Source of the DNA: Dendrolimus kikuchii
Taxonomy: Eukaryota > Arthropoda > Insecta > Lepidoptera > Lasiocampidae
Assembly: GCA_019925095.2 (NCBI GenBank)
Contig: CM034406.1
Coordinates: 9,427,388-9,491,387 of the forward strand
Reading direction: 5' to 3'
DNA length: 64,000 nucleotides
In this document: piece by piece, positions 24,507 through 37,600 of the stretch
How the letters are laid out: each line of letters begins with the position of its first letter
Numbering within the stretch: the first letter of the stretch is position 1
Notes under the pieces: model-generated
The model's input: only the letters and a program-made list of their open reading frames with translations
Database searches by the model: none
Told to the model about the DNA's origin: nothing
Made by a program: the position numbers and the translations under genes

Positions 24507-25574
24507 CATAAAATTCCACTTTATTTTGATATACGTAAAATACGACTGTGAAAGTGATCGCTTACGACTCCCAGAGATCCTGTAACTAAGGAACCCATCA
24601 TCGTTGATATGGCTGACAAAGGAATAGTGACCTACTACCCTGCACTACTGCTTCTGCTTACTATGATTCAGACAAATGTACACGTTTTATAACCTTCCAT
24701 CAAACACAACACTAGATTTAAAAAAAAATATCCAATATGCTTACATTCATATACATTAGAAACATTTGAACTGTGGCACAGACCTCATGGGTTTATTCGA
24801 GCCGCAGGGAGTCATGTACACAATATTGTTATATTAAAAATAGGAGTAGAGGCGAGTAATGGTTATCATCATTCTAGTATATGGTTCTCATTTCAGACGA
24901 TACTTCAAAGTTGTACATATCTGACAATCAGCAGTTTAGTCATGTTAAATGCTCCACTGTCTAATATCAATTCGCCTCACACTAAATACTCTCACACACT
25001 TGTAGTAGTTTCTTTTTATCTATTATCTCTCTCTAACATCGCTTTTCAATGATTATGGGAAAGTTTTACAACTATAACGTCCTTTAATCATGCTATTCCA
25101 GATTCTTTACCTTAAAAACAGTGCATTCTAAAGAAACATAATAGGAATCTGACATGTAACTAGATACATAGGGAGGAGTAAGATATTACCTTGACAGAAG
25201 GATACACATGATATTACATACAGTTTGGTGTAGCTTTGAGACTGCCACATTTGAAATGTCATCCTGCAAATATCGCAATTTTATTAGGAATTGCTTTACT
25301 TTCTTTTATGAATCAATATTGTAACTGTTTTGCTGGCGGCTGATATAATTGTGACGATTATCGTCATAATAGCGCAAAAAAATCATAACAACAACATTGG
25401 TGTTTTAATAACGACAATCACGTGAGTCATCGAGGAATGACGTAAATTATATAATAATCACACCTGCATAATGACTACATTATCGACTAAGAACGATATA
25501 ACCACTTAATTTGATGAAGGATTTGAATATAATACAGACTTAAAAAAAAAGGAGTCACAAAATACATTCGTGAT
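24507..25574. other. Unassigned AT-rich stretch
   Basis: No exon-like frame or repeat match recognised. Confidence 0.4.
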
Positions 25575-25646
25575 CGGCAGCACCTTAGTAACACCTCTGA
25601 TGTTGCAAATGTCTATACGTTGATGACGGTGATCTATTCTAACTTA
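25575..25646 (+). mobile_element. SINE A fragment
   Basis: GGCAGCACCTTAGTAACACC, then TGTTGCAAATGTCTATACG, matches the 3' part of SINE A. It ends just before the target duplication of the next insertion. Confidence 0.5.
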
Positions 25647-25657
25647 TACGATTTTGG

Positions 25658-26046
25658 ATTGGTTTTGGCTCGCGGACCGCATTCGTAATACCGAAGTAAG
25701 AAAGAGAGTTGGTCTGAAAGAGAGTGTCGGGGTGAAGGTAAGGAAAGGAATGCTCCGGTGGTTCGGACATGTGGAAAGAATGCATGATGAAAGAATTACT
25801 AAACAGATATACAATGCAAAAGTGGATGGATGCAGAAGTCGTGGAAGGCCACGACACACCTTCCATGATCAAATTGATCGTGTACTAGCAGAAGGTGATG
25901 TCAGGAGCCTTAAGAACAGACGAGCTTGCATGACAAGAGTTATGAATGTCAAAGAGGTGAGGTGTGTAAGAATAAGCCTAAATGGCACTCTGTTGTTCGT
26001 GCCTACCCCGCAAGGGAACTAGCGTGAAGTTATGTATGTATGTATG
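25658..26046 (+). mobile_element. RTE-like LINE, 389-bp 5'-truncated copy
   Basis: Almost identical to 24121-24494 and 48346-48735. It is flanked by the 11-bp duplication TACGATTTTGG (25647-25657 and 26047-26057). The residual open frame encodes only the LINE C-terminus (RIRNTEVRKRVGL, MLRWFGHVERM). Confidence 0.92.
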
Positions 26047-26234
26047 TACGATTTTGGTCTGATTATGTTACTAAATTTAAAAAAGTACTGGCCATGATTT
26101 TTCCTTGTAAATAGAGACCAACATATGTTTGTCAGTTGTCTAAAGTCAGTCAAGTAGTAAAAACCGTGTGAATAACGAATGTACGACTGTATACGCATCT
26201 CTTTTGAATATGCTTTCATCGCCATAAGTGGAAG

Positions 26235-26400
26235 AAGCTCAAATGTATATTTACATACGGATAAATATAACCTGGGTGTCTTCAAGTCCCGTGTGAATAG
26301 GTACCTTCTAGGCAAGCGTGCACCATCCTAGATCATATCTTCGCTCCACATAGGGCAAGATTGTGGTCAAATGTGAACCTATACTACAATAAAAAAAATT
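26235..26400 (+). mobile_element. Retroposon 3' end, family H, with A-rich tail
   Basis: GTGAATAGGTACCTTCTAGG then CAAGCGTGCACCATCCTAGA, ending ATACTACAATAAAAAAAATT. The same segment is inverted at 59037-59195. This retroposon terminus is common in Lepidoptera. Confidence 0.7.
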
Positions 26401-26852
26401 GTATGTATTTTGATTCTATTCTAATTGGTTTCTATAGTAAAAAAATTCACTCCAACCCTCCCTTTGCATCTGTGGACCGCATGGCAACATCACCTGCGAT
26501 TACGAATCATGTTTACTACTTACTACTTACACATAATAATTTAGTCCCCATATCAAAGCTATGTAATTATTAATATTCTTTATACGTCATCATTGATACG
26601 CATAAACTAGTTTTATCACTAATTGTCAAATGAAAGTTCTCCCAAGATATTCATCAATGAATAGCGATGTATATAAACAGATAAGGTAATTACCCGAGTT
26701 TGAAAAATGTTCCTCGGCATGCTACGTCATAAATCAGAATCGTATTATCAATACAATATACTAAGCCGAATTATCTTTTGAATAATTGTGATTTATCGAC
26801 ACACACAGATATATTTACCTATTTTATTGTATATATAAAACCCGGCGCTGTG

Positions 26853-26946
26853 TATAAATATACACATATATTGCTCCATTCCGCAGGCAGTGTTATATAT
26901 TAATTTACTTGGAGTTTTCCGGTTGCGTCTGTGTTTATACAATATC
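26853..26946 (+). promoter_or_regulatory. Possible upstream promoter and non-coding exon of PGRP gene 1
   Basis: A TATAAATA box at 26853 lies 32-35 bases before a GGCAGT initiator-like motif (26885-26890), and a CAG|GTACTT donor-like site follows at 26946. PGRP gene 1 has a splice acceptor before its start codon, so a non-coding first exon must lie upstream. This is one candidate only, 4.6 kb away, with a weak donor; RNA evidence would be needed. Confidence 0.15.
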
Positions 26947-27514
26947 AGGTACTTTATAATATTTTTACGATTTTTTTTTATAATATACAAATTCATATCT
27001 AATTATATTTATTTTATAAATTTGGGCGCGAAATTTGAAAATAAAATATTTTACCAATTATTTATTATACATTTTAATAAATTTATCGACTGTTTAAAAC
27101 GAAAGGATTATTTATATTTAATTTTAATAATATTTTTTAAAATTAATTATTAGGAAAATGACTAGCAATGTTTTATTAATTTTATTCTACATGGAAAACT
27201 AATTTGGTTTACATGTTGGTTTGTTCCTTCTTGACGGTTTTGGTAATGAACAGATTATCGTATCATTAATTATAATATACTTGCGTTAATGGCACGTCTG
27301 TTTCAAATAGGATAGTGTAATGATGTGTGTGAGTGAGAAATTATATAAAGAAATAAACACAATTATTATTAAATAGTAACAGAATTAAATATATTTTTAT
27401 ATAATTAAATTTAATACTATTTATTGCGTAGGAAAGTTTATGATAACGTTACAAATTCCGTTTTATGGATGTGTTAGCCATACCGCGTATTTGAAATGTA
27501 CATTAATATAGGAC

Positions 27515-28100
27515 TAGTGGTCACCCGTGCCCGAAATTGGACCATAATAATTAATGTCAAAGACTATACTTCTATAATCATAGATTTCGCCAAGGCAACA
27601 ATAAACAAAAGAGTATATATATTATATGCGTGTGTGTATTAAATACATGGTAGTGTGTGTATTGTTTTTTTGTTATTGATTAAGGGCCGCTTGCATAACG
27701 TTGCTTAAATTTATTTAAGAAACACAAAACGTATTTAACACCCTTAAATACAATTAGCGCCTTGCACAACGCAAAATTTGCCGCTAAATATGTTTAAAGA
27801 ACTGTCATAACGTTTTGAGTAAGACGTATTTAGTCAGTTTAATATGATTAACTAGTTTTATTTAAAGGCGATCGTTATGCAAGCGGCCCTTAGTGTATTT
27901 TTTATGCATAATATAAAAAAATATTAACATTCGTCGCTTCTTCTCTATATAAACTATAAGAGTGCGAAATTTCATATTCCTCCGTCCGCGCAATTTTCAT
28001 AAAAACGGGTACAAAGTTTTTGTTTTTGCTTCACGTATTAAGATATAATCTTTATCCCGGTAACTAGAAAAAAATTGAATGAGATTACCACTCCTGTATC
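27515..28100 (+). repeat. Dispersed repeat M, copy 1, interrupted by a MITE
   Basis: Collinear with 36735-37095: ATAATCATAGATTTCGCCAAGG, AACAATAAACAAAAGAGTAT, CTTCTTCTCTRTATAAACTA and CTCCTCCGTCCGCGC blocks in order. Copy 1 contains 208 extra bases (27683-27890), the MITE below. Confidence 0.8.
27683..27890. mobile_element. 208-bp MITE with TA target duplication
   Basis: Perfect terminal inverted repeats AGGGCCGCTTGCATAACG and CGTTATGCAAGCGGCCCT, flanked on both sides by TA. The uninterrupted copy of the host repeat at 36735-37095 supplies an empty site near TTTAATGTATTTTTATGCA. No coding capacity. TA duplication suggests Tc1/mariner-type mobilisation, but a 3-bp TTA reading cannot be excluded. 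Confidence 0.88.
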
Positions 28101-30200
28101 TTATCTATTTCTATTTAAAATGTGATTGTAATTATTGTATTTTTTCTTTACAAGTGTCCTATTAATATCGTCGGCTAAGTGTCCTTATTCTATTTCATCT
28201 TTAATTTTAAATAATGAAATTGACTTATGTGTACCTACTCTCGAATAACGAGAACGATGAACGATGAACTCATGATCCTTCTTATCCCGTAAAATGAGAT
28301 AGGTTCCACAGGATAGGAATCCATGGTATTCTCGAATAAAGTCGCATTAAATAATATTTTAAAGTCACTCATTTCATGGAAACTATAATTCTTAATAAAA
28401 ACTATATGATTTAATTAAGTAAAGTGATTTTACAATACAAAACCTAAAATCGCAAGACATATTAGTATAAAAACTCATTTGGCCAATAATTGACTTAGTA
28501 TTATATCCGCAAAATAAATTACAAAAGTTATCGTTTTATTAATCCTTATTTATATGTAGGTCTAGGTTATTATTTTTATTGTGTAAGCCGTTTAAGAGGG
28601 CAACATTTTAAAATATTCAAACGAAGCCAAATTTATAGTAAAGGCTTGCTATTGGAAAATCATTAATTTCAGATGTATTCATTGATATAAATATTGTTAA
28701 GGTTTTCTAAACATGGGAAATATTCGTCTTATAAATCGAAAATATAAAAATAAATGAAAGTATAGTTAACATTAAACCAAAAAATAACGCAAGTACATGG
28801 CAGCCCACGAACAAAACAGGGGGTCGTAGTTATAAATATATCTATTGATATCGTAATTTGCCTAAACCATTTAATCGGCCACACACCCACATCTCAAAAC
28901 TAAACAAATTTTTGCTTAAATATAACTTTAATTTTTATCAGAATTTTTCATCTTATAGTTAAAAAGTCAGACACCTCTAACTCCCCGAATACAATTTTTG
29001 GTCTTAGAAGTTAATATATCTCCAATGTTTTGATTTAAATAAAAGAAGTTATTAAGGAACTTTGTCACGATTTTTCAAAATTCCCCAACGAAAGTTTTCA
29101 AGTCTCATTTATGTATATTTTTATAAGTATAAGTGATATATAAAAGATAATTTGATGTAAAAACTCATCCACCCAGTAATTTCGGAAAAAACAACCGCAA
29201 CATACAATAATAGACCGACAATAAGGAGTTCGTTATTCGAAAATAGCTACGAAACCCCATAGTGTTATCAATTTATCAATCGGCATTTATATGTAGGTCT
29301 AGGTGAATATGCGTTTGTGAAAACGACATTTTTAATACATTTAAATGAAGTGAAAGGCCAAATGAAAGTTTTTACTTACAATATTTAATTCATGAGATAT
29401 TTTAGGGTCTCTTTGTATAGCTGGCTGCACATTAAATAATCGGAAGTGAACATTTGAATAATGATAACCATTCTTTTCTTCTGCACCTATTTTAACCTTC
29501 CAAAAGGACGAGGTTCTCATTTCGACTAGGTTTTTTGTGTTTCATTAGAGATATGTCAGCATTTTAAACATCCTTTTTTTGTTATCTCAAGGTATTAAGT
29601 TTCTATGAGCTAGTTTATTCATATATAATATATAATAATCGTTCGTATAAACACTGCGACAGATAAATATTCTTATATGTATTGTTGAGGAAAATCTTTT
29701 CACTCCTTAAATCAACGATGTCATGCTGGGAAATTGAGAGTGACATTAGATAATTAAATAGCCATAAAAAAGTACTTATCGCGTGGGTATCTACACGTAA
29801 TTTGTATTATCACAATCTAAAATCTACACTGCGATGGATTAAAGATAAGATAGCAGTGAACTTGACTTTGTATATAATACAATATCAAATAGGGTAGTAT
29901 ACTTACTCGATAGTTTTGTGACGTCCAAAAAAAAGACGAATCGACGAGAATCGAAAATCGCGCACTCCGAGTTCGTGTAAGTCAGAGTAGCATAGTCGAG
30001 GTATTATTGTACAAAGAACAATGGTCAAAGTTTTAATTTCTAAGTAAGACCTTGTATTGCGTATAAACAATGATTTTTAGGGTACCCTATAGCCAAATGG
30101 TAAAAATGTCAACTTTATTATGGAATTAAATGTTTATTTTTGCGTATGACAAATTATACAGAAGTTCACATGACAATTATTACCCTTAGGACGTACAAGT
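28101..30200. other. AT-rich stretch without recognised features
   Basis: No exon, no clear repeat. TATATGTAGGTCTAGGT occurs at 28550 and again at 29287, hinting at a diverged duplication about 740 bp apart. Confidence 0.35.
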
Positions 30201-30457
30201 AAATCAGCTTCGAGACGTTTTTGCTTTTGTAGCAGTATTTGTAAATTTACAAAACTTCTAAACTTGAAATTTAAATTTCCTTGAATTTAGTATTAAAAAT
30301 TATGTTTAACATTAATATTGATTATTTTAATATATTTTAATATTATTAGTTTCATATTAAGTAGGTGCCTCTAAAAATATATAAAAAGTTATTAGTTTAT
30401 TTATTTATGTGCTGACAGTACACTACTACAAACGCAAAAACGTCTCGAAGCTAATTT
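30201..30457. mobile_element. 257-bp MITE-like element
   Basis: 36-bp terminal inverted repeats differing at three positions: AAATCAGCTTCGAGACGTTT at the left end and its inverse ending CGTCTCGAAGCTAATTT at the right. AT-rich, no coding capacity. The target duplication is not obvious. Confidence 0.75.
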
Positions 30458-31501
30458 ATCTCTACAAATATTACACAGCCTTATAAAACAAGTTATATAT
30501 GAATTTAAATGTGGTTGACGTGACCGCAGAAAATATATATTAAATTATTGGTTTATGTCAGAAGATACAAATATAATTTCGTCAGCGTCTCAGTTTGTGT
30601 ATGCCTTAGCAATGTTTCTGTAATACTAAATGATAAAATTGGAAAGGGGGTGTCTCCTATATGCTGTTATGCAATAGCAAAGTGAATTTTTGAAAATCTA
30701 GAAACAAGGTATGTCCGACATAGCTTATACCTACCTAACTTAGAAAAAAAATGTAAGTATTTAATTTGCGTCAGTGCTTAAGTAATTAATAGCCTGTCTA
30801 TTAAGTAGAGTCAATGTTATAACAGTTATAACAATGTTAGTTTATGACTTTTATTCAAATTAATAGATGGGAAATAGTAGCTTCCCTCTTTCCAGTTTTT
30901 GAATTTTAAGTATGTAAAACTTATAAAATTTCTAGGTGGGATGAGCCCACATACATTTAGACGTTAAAAATATTCATAGTTTTCTTTAATTACTTTTTAA
31001 TTTAATTCAATAACTGAGAAGATATTTCTTTGCTTTTGAACTGTATAAAGAAAACTTCTGAAAAATGTCAGGTAGTAATTAAAAATACTTTAAACAATAG
31101 TAGGTTTGAATGAGATCTATAATGTCGTTTTAAGATGGACACTTGAATACACACCCTCTATTTGATTAGGTAGCAAAGCAAAAACAGTGGAGGTGTTTGT
31201 TGTCGTCACACGAATTTCATGATTTTTGCCCCCTCTCCCGTCCATGACATGATACTCCTCCCTTCTTAATATGACATCAAATATTTTGCTATTTTACAAT
31301 AAGAATTTATTAAATTAAAACAGCAGTTCCGTAATTAGTTTTATTTCCATTTAAATATTTTAAAAATAATTTATACACTATGCTCAAACAGATAGAGTTG
31401 TAAATATTTAAAGTTTCTCGTTAATAGTTAAAATTTCGTATTTTAAAGCCTTTACTATGCGTGAAGCGATACACATGATCACATGACCCATTTATTTTTT
31501 T

Positions 31502-31533
31502 TACTAACAAGGTTTGCATTTTGAACTTTTCAG
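31502..31533 (+). other. Branch point and acceptor of a 5' UTR intron of PGRP gene 1
   Basis: A perfect TACTAAC branch sequence (31502-31508) is followed by a T-rich tract and TTTTCAG ending at 31533, four bases before the start codon at 31538. This means that the coding part of exon 1 is preceded by an intron and a non-coding upstream exon. Confidence 0.65.
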
Positions 31534-31537
31534 AAAA

Positions 31538-31616
31538 ATGATGAAATTCTGTTTGATATCCGTGCTCGCTTTTGCGGTTTCCACAACTGCTATGCCGAAG
31601 TCTTGGAGTTGCGTTT
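31538..31616 (+). CDS. PGRP gene 1, coding exon 1 (signal peptide)
   Basis: Two adjacent ATGs, then 26 codons encoding the signal peptide and PKSWSCV. The exon ends in phase 1 at the consensus donor GTGAGTAT. Confidence 0.85.
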
Positions 31617-34600
31617 GTGAGTATACAGAAAGCATTTGCACCGGATCACTTCTGTCTTTCAATTTCGATAGAAGTAGTGCGATGTTTATTATTTAATGTT
31701 GATCTATGATTTACAAGTCATGGTACCCCGCCATCGCTTGTTTAACTCACAATACACATTCTTGATACAGATATATTCCTTCTCTTTTTGTATAATTAAA
31801 TTTACCACATGTTTACGATGGAGGAAAACATCGTGAAGAAATTCTCACGTTAAGTTTATAAATGGGTGAAATCTGTCAATTCACCTTACATGGGGTGACG
31901 GGTATGCCATCCGTTTCCCAAAAAATTTGAAGACTCAAGCTTATTAATGCGACATTTATAGATTAGTATTAAACTTTAAAGACATCTGTAAGAAACTTTT
32001 TGACAGTACCCGTGAGCGTAAGGCTAGCTCATATTTCGCTCAACAAATAAGCTATGGCCATACAACGTGGCAATGCAAGCCAGCCTTCTGGGCTCGCTCC
32101 CCGCCGGCAGTGATCTGCTACACATTCTACTTTCGATTTAATTATTTAGTTTGATCCGCAATGCTTGAAGACAAAAGTCTTCGAGCAGTGCGTCCTCCCC
32201 GTCCTGACCTACGGGGCTGAAACATAGACAATGACGGTCCACAAGTTCCAAGTCGCTCAATAGGCTTTGGAGCGAGCTGTGCTATGTTGGGTGTTTCTCT
32301 TATGGATAAAATTAAAAATGAGGATATCCGTAAGAGAACCAAGGTAACCAACATAGCTCGCAAAATTAACAAGTTGAAGTGGCAGTGGGCCGGTCACGTC
32401 TGCCGCAGGATCGATGGCCAATAGAGCAGACGAGTCCTGGAGTGGAGACCGCGTCTCAGTAAACATAGTGTAGGACACCCTTCAGCCCGATGGACCAACG
32501 ATCTGTGCAAGGTCGCCGGTAGGCGCTGGATGACGAAATCAGAGGACAGGGAGTGGCGCCGTTTTGGGGAGGCCTACATCCAGCAGTGGACTGCGAATGG
32601 CTGACGACGTATTTAGTTTAATTTATAATTTAGTACCCCGCAAGGGAACTGGCGTGAAGTATGTATGTCTGTATGTATGTAGTACTGTAAATATGCATTT
32701 AGTAAAAAGCTATTATTTTGGCATTATAGACTTCTCAATTTTATTTATCTGTAAATATAATGTTCTTTTAAGGTTTTGCTAAATTAATTTTTGTACTTTG
32801 TATTTACACAAAAAACAATTAATAACGAAAACGTAAACATATTTATTACGGTTAATATTAATATATACAGATTATAAAAGAATTATTTTACTCAGATATA
32901 TTATTAAAGAATGAGTCATGACTTGGCAAGCAAAAGGCAACCAAATTATATTGCATTATTTGCCAATAGTTCCGGATTTGGTTTGAAATGTTTATTGAAA
33001 TTCATAGAATATTTGACGATGTTTCATATGTGGAGAGATACCTACGCGAAAAATTGGTGTTGCCACCTCCATATACTGTTGCTTCTATGTCAATAAACTA
33101 AGCATTATAATTTTCACGAAGAGAATATTTTATTTCAACTATGTTATTTATTTCACTTCAGTTTTTTGTATATTGATTGCTAAAAAGAATGTCAGGAGCC
33201 TTAAGAACAGACGAGCGTGCATGACAAGAGTTATGAATGTCAAAGAAGCAAGTGAGGTGTGTAAGAATAAGCCTAAATGGCGCTCTGTTGTTCGTGCCTA
33301 CCCCGCAAGAGAACTGGCGTGAAGTTATGTATGTATGTATGTATCTAAAAAGAAACATAATTCTGGCTAATAAAGAATGTGTTCATTTTCCCAAAATCGG
33401 ACGATTCGATTCCTGACAAGGGTAATTGATTTTTTTAAAAATAATGATACCGACTTGTATTCGTCAAAATCGGCCTCCAGACTCCTTTAAGTGTTTTTGG
33501 TTTTTGCGTATAAGTAGTTAAGATTTAGACCTGAAGGCCCACATGAAAAATTCAATCTGTATATAATATATGCATATTTCCTATTGGCTCATATTTTAAT
33601 CGTTTTTAAGCTCTACGAGTGAGACAGCATGTGTAGTTAAAATACTAAAGTAGAAGCACCGAATTGTATAATCTTAATTTGTATTTTTACAGCATATCCG
33701 TTCCCCTTTTATACAAAATCAGAGTGGGGCGGTAGGGAAGCGACGGGAGTGACTCGCCTGACCACTCCTGTACCTTTCGTGGTGATCCACCATACATACA
33801 TTCCTGGGATATGCCTGACGGTGGACCGGTGCATGCGGGACATGCGTGCAATGCAAGACCACCACCAGCTTACTAATAAATGGCAAGATATTGGATATAG
33901 GTAAGTGAGTACGGCTTTGCACATTTTTTATATAAGAAACTAATCAGGTGTGTTTGGGACACCTGATTGGAACAAAGTTCCTTTCGCTATATATAAATAC
34001 TAGGATATATTAAAAACTTCGTCCACGGTTGATGTAGAAAATTCCCGCGGGATTCCCAAGACTCGAAGTATCGCAACATTGAAAAAAGAATGTAACCTAT
34101 CGTTTTAGTGGAAACTGTGTCGGAATAAGCTAATTTTTATGCACCCGAACAACTTCAAATCGCTCCTAAAAACATTCCCGCCAGATTAAAAAATATCACA
34201 TACATTAAATTCCATTTTTTTTTCTAATCTGGCCATTTTAAATCATTCCCAAAAGAAATCCTCCAGATTTCCACGATAAAAGTAGAGCAGATCTTAAGTC
34301 TAAGAATTTTCTGTCGATCAGCGAAAACTGCATCGAAAACGGCCCCGTATAACTTACACGAGTCAAATAACGCGTTTATTTTTTTAATCAAATATTTAAA
34401 GAAGTGTGTATCAACTTAGTTTTAGTACGAGTTTACTCTTACGAGTATGATGGTGTTTAAATATGTACTGTATGGTGGATACCTATATATACTGATGGAT
34501 ATTATTTTAGATCTTATATCATTGCACTAAAGTTCGAATTTGTACAATAAAAAAATGTAACGCTTGTATTATTTCACTCCTCATGAAATTGGAGCTTATA

Positions 34601-37600
34601 AGTATGAAAATATAAACGCCAATTATTTTCATCATGATATTTTAAAAGGAAGGTAGCATAATAGTACGACATTTTAGTACTCGCTCTTTTATACGTATGG
34701 AAATAATTTAAGTATTTATTTTACCATTGATACCAGGTATATTATGGAGTGCGATATAGATATATGGTACTTGAATTTTAAGTAATGAGAAGGGGGTGTA
34801 TGCGGGAGGGCGGAAGAATACTATACAACTTTGAAACTAATTTTGGGTTTATTTTATTAACAATATAATTTTCTGCTTGATATTAATATATAATAATAAT
34901 TAAAAATAAAAAACCAAAGACATTGAAACTAAAATACATTATGTAGCAGATCACTGCCAACGGAGAGCGTGCCCAGAAGGCTGGCTGCATTGCCACGCTG
35001 TATGGCAATACTTATTTGTTATGCAAAATATGAGCCAGCCTTCTGATCACGGGTAGTGTCAGAGTTTCTTACAGTTCTATTTTGGGTGGTTTTAAAAAAA
35101 TAACTACGAAGAGTAACCAAACTTTCTGACCTATATTAAAAACGTTCGGATTGTTCGAATATTTATAAGTGAAAACTCGCGTAATAAATATTTAAAATTC
35201 CGGTACATTTTCAATATTTATTTTGGCTAGAACCATTTCGTTTAGAGGTAATACCAAATTTTTTTACTATTATTCACTAAATAATACCGGAATACTCACA
35301 TTCTAACTCTCCTTTATAATATACTATTTAATCCTAATAGTCCTCCTTACCTTAAGGAACGTTTTGAATTCCTTCGCCTCTTCACTTCGCACAATTTGCG
35401 CTCAGATACATATCGCAGAGACGCAGACTCCTGACACCTGCACACACTTCATCCTTTTATGATAACTCTTTTACAGTGCAAGCTGTCAAACTCTGGAATG
35501 CGTTGCCTCTTACTGTTAGCGAGGCCGAAACATTACCTACATTTCGGAACTCACTTAGAAAGTATACTATCTGTCTTTAAATAAATATGTCTAATATATT
35601 AAACATTTACTTATTTATCTATTGTAATATATAAAATGCTTGTCACATATAATTTTAACAAATATATTTATCTACATTATTTTGTATATACGTATATATA
35701 TATTACTAGTATATTTATATATGCATTAAATTTATAAATTAGTGTAAGTATGTGTATTTAAATTGTACAGTCTTATCTTTTTTCTGCTCCACCTACATCC
35801 CCAGATTAGTTAAGAATTTCTTTTAATCTAGGTTGCCTGGAAGAGATCGCTTTTAGCGATAAGGCCGCCTGTTGTTTTGCCAAGAAGTATTCTAATTATG
35901 CATTTTGTTTTTGTATTTGTTTATTTTGGTGAGCAATAAATTGTTATCTATCTATCTATTATTCCGCCGCAATGATATCTAGAAGATATTGTGGATTTCG
36001 TAGAATACGAATTTTTGACACTATTGCAATGTAATCGTACTTTGCATATCTACGCAACGCAAATATATTGAAATAGCAGAATTGATTGGGCCCCTGATGG
36101 AAATCTGCCGCTCCTTGAAGGGAAACTGAAACCTGGCCACTAATGCCGGAACACAACTCAAGGTTGTTATGGCGGTACACTTAAGACCAAGGGTGGTAGC
36201 CATCCAGACGGGCAAATACCATACCACCTACATGTGCGTTGCTTTGTCGCCTCTTACGATGGGTCCTATATGATGACAAATCTTATAAGATTAATAAACG
36301 GCTAGAGAACCATAAAAATATAAGTAACAATCACTTATCATATCTACAACGTAATTGAGTATATTTTGTTTGAATGATAACATCGGTTGATTCTTAATTT
36401 TACAGAAGACCTTCTTTGATATCATAATTAGACTAATTTTTAAAGTATTAAAAAGTGACAAAGATTGTGTCGTATAAAAGCGATCATCAATAAAGCATTG
36501 TTTTTGTTCTTATCAGATAATGTCGTGGATGAAGAATTTTCTGATGACATTTTATTTTTTTAGATTAGTCGTGTACAATGACGGTAATGATTAATTTAGT
36601 CAATCTATTTTCAATATCAGATCGAGGTGATTATAACAGGACTCTTTAACTTAATTTGCTTTAAGATTTGTTATCGAGCAATGACCTACGTCCGTCTATA
36701 ACAGACAGTCCCGGATCTTCAATTTTTTCGACGGGGCAAAAAGTGAAAAGTTCGAAATTCGACCATAATTAATTTAAATTATAAGTTTGAACATTATTAA
36801 GATTCTGTTGTCAAAGAATATACTCCTATAATCACAGATTTCGCCAAGGCCACACTGTTAATTTGACTTTAACAATAAACAAAAGAGTATATGTATATGC
36901 GTGTGTGTGTGTCTCAAATACATTACATACATTTAATGTATTTTTATGCATAATTTTAAAAACATATTAGCATTCTGCACTTCTTCTCTGTATAAACTAT
37001 AAGTGTGCGAAATTTTATACTCCTCCGTCCGCGCATATTTCGTAAAAAGGGGTACAAAGTTTTTCCTTCACGTATCAATATAATGTAATATTATTATATT
37101 ATTATAATTCCTGCGTTTCAAATATACATAACACTGTATTCACATACAGTGTTATGTATGTATGAAAACGAAGAAATAATAGTAATTGCTGCGACCGGTA
37201 CGCCTGTCATAAGCCAAGTTATAGTCCCCTTCTTCGAGGCCACCAGCATATTAGTAGCACCGTTGGTGTTGCAAATGTCTATAAACGATGGTATCCACTT
37301 TCCATCAGGTTGACAGTCAGCCTGTGCTGTACTCCAGCTATATAAAAGGGTCATCATGAAAAATATGATATTTATTACCTGCTTGCAGTTTCGCAGTCGG
37401 AGGCGAGGGTTCAGTATTCGAAGGTCGTGGCTGGCAAGCCGTTGGTGCCCATGCCGTTGGTTATAACACCAACAGTATTGGAATCGTGCTTATTGGTGAT
37501 TTTGTTTGTAAGTATATTCATTTAATTATTTATATTAATTCATGAACAAAAACGTTTCTGTCTGAATATAAATACGTAGTCAAACATAATTACCATTATA

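Noticed and set aside
33709..33924. Two long minus-strand frames across PGRP gene 1 exon 2
   Set aside because: Shadows of the amidase coding sequence.
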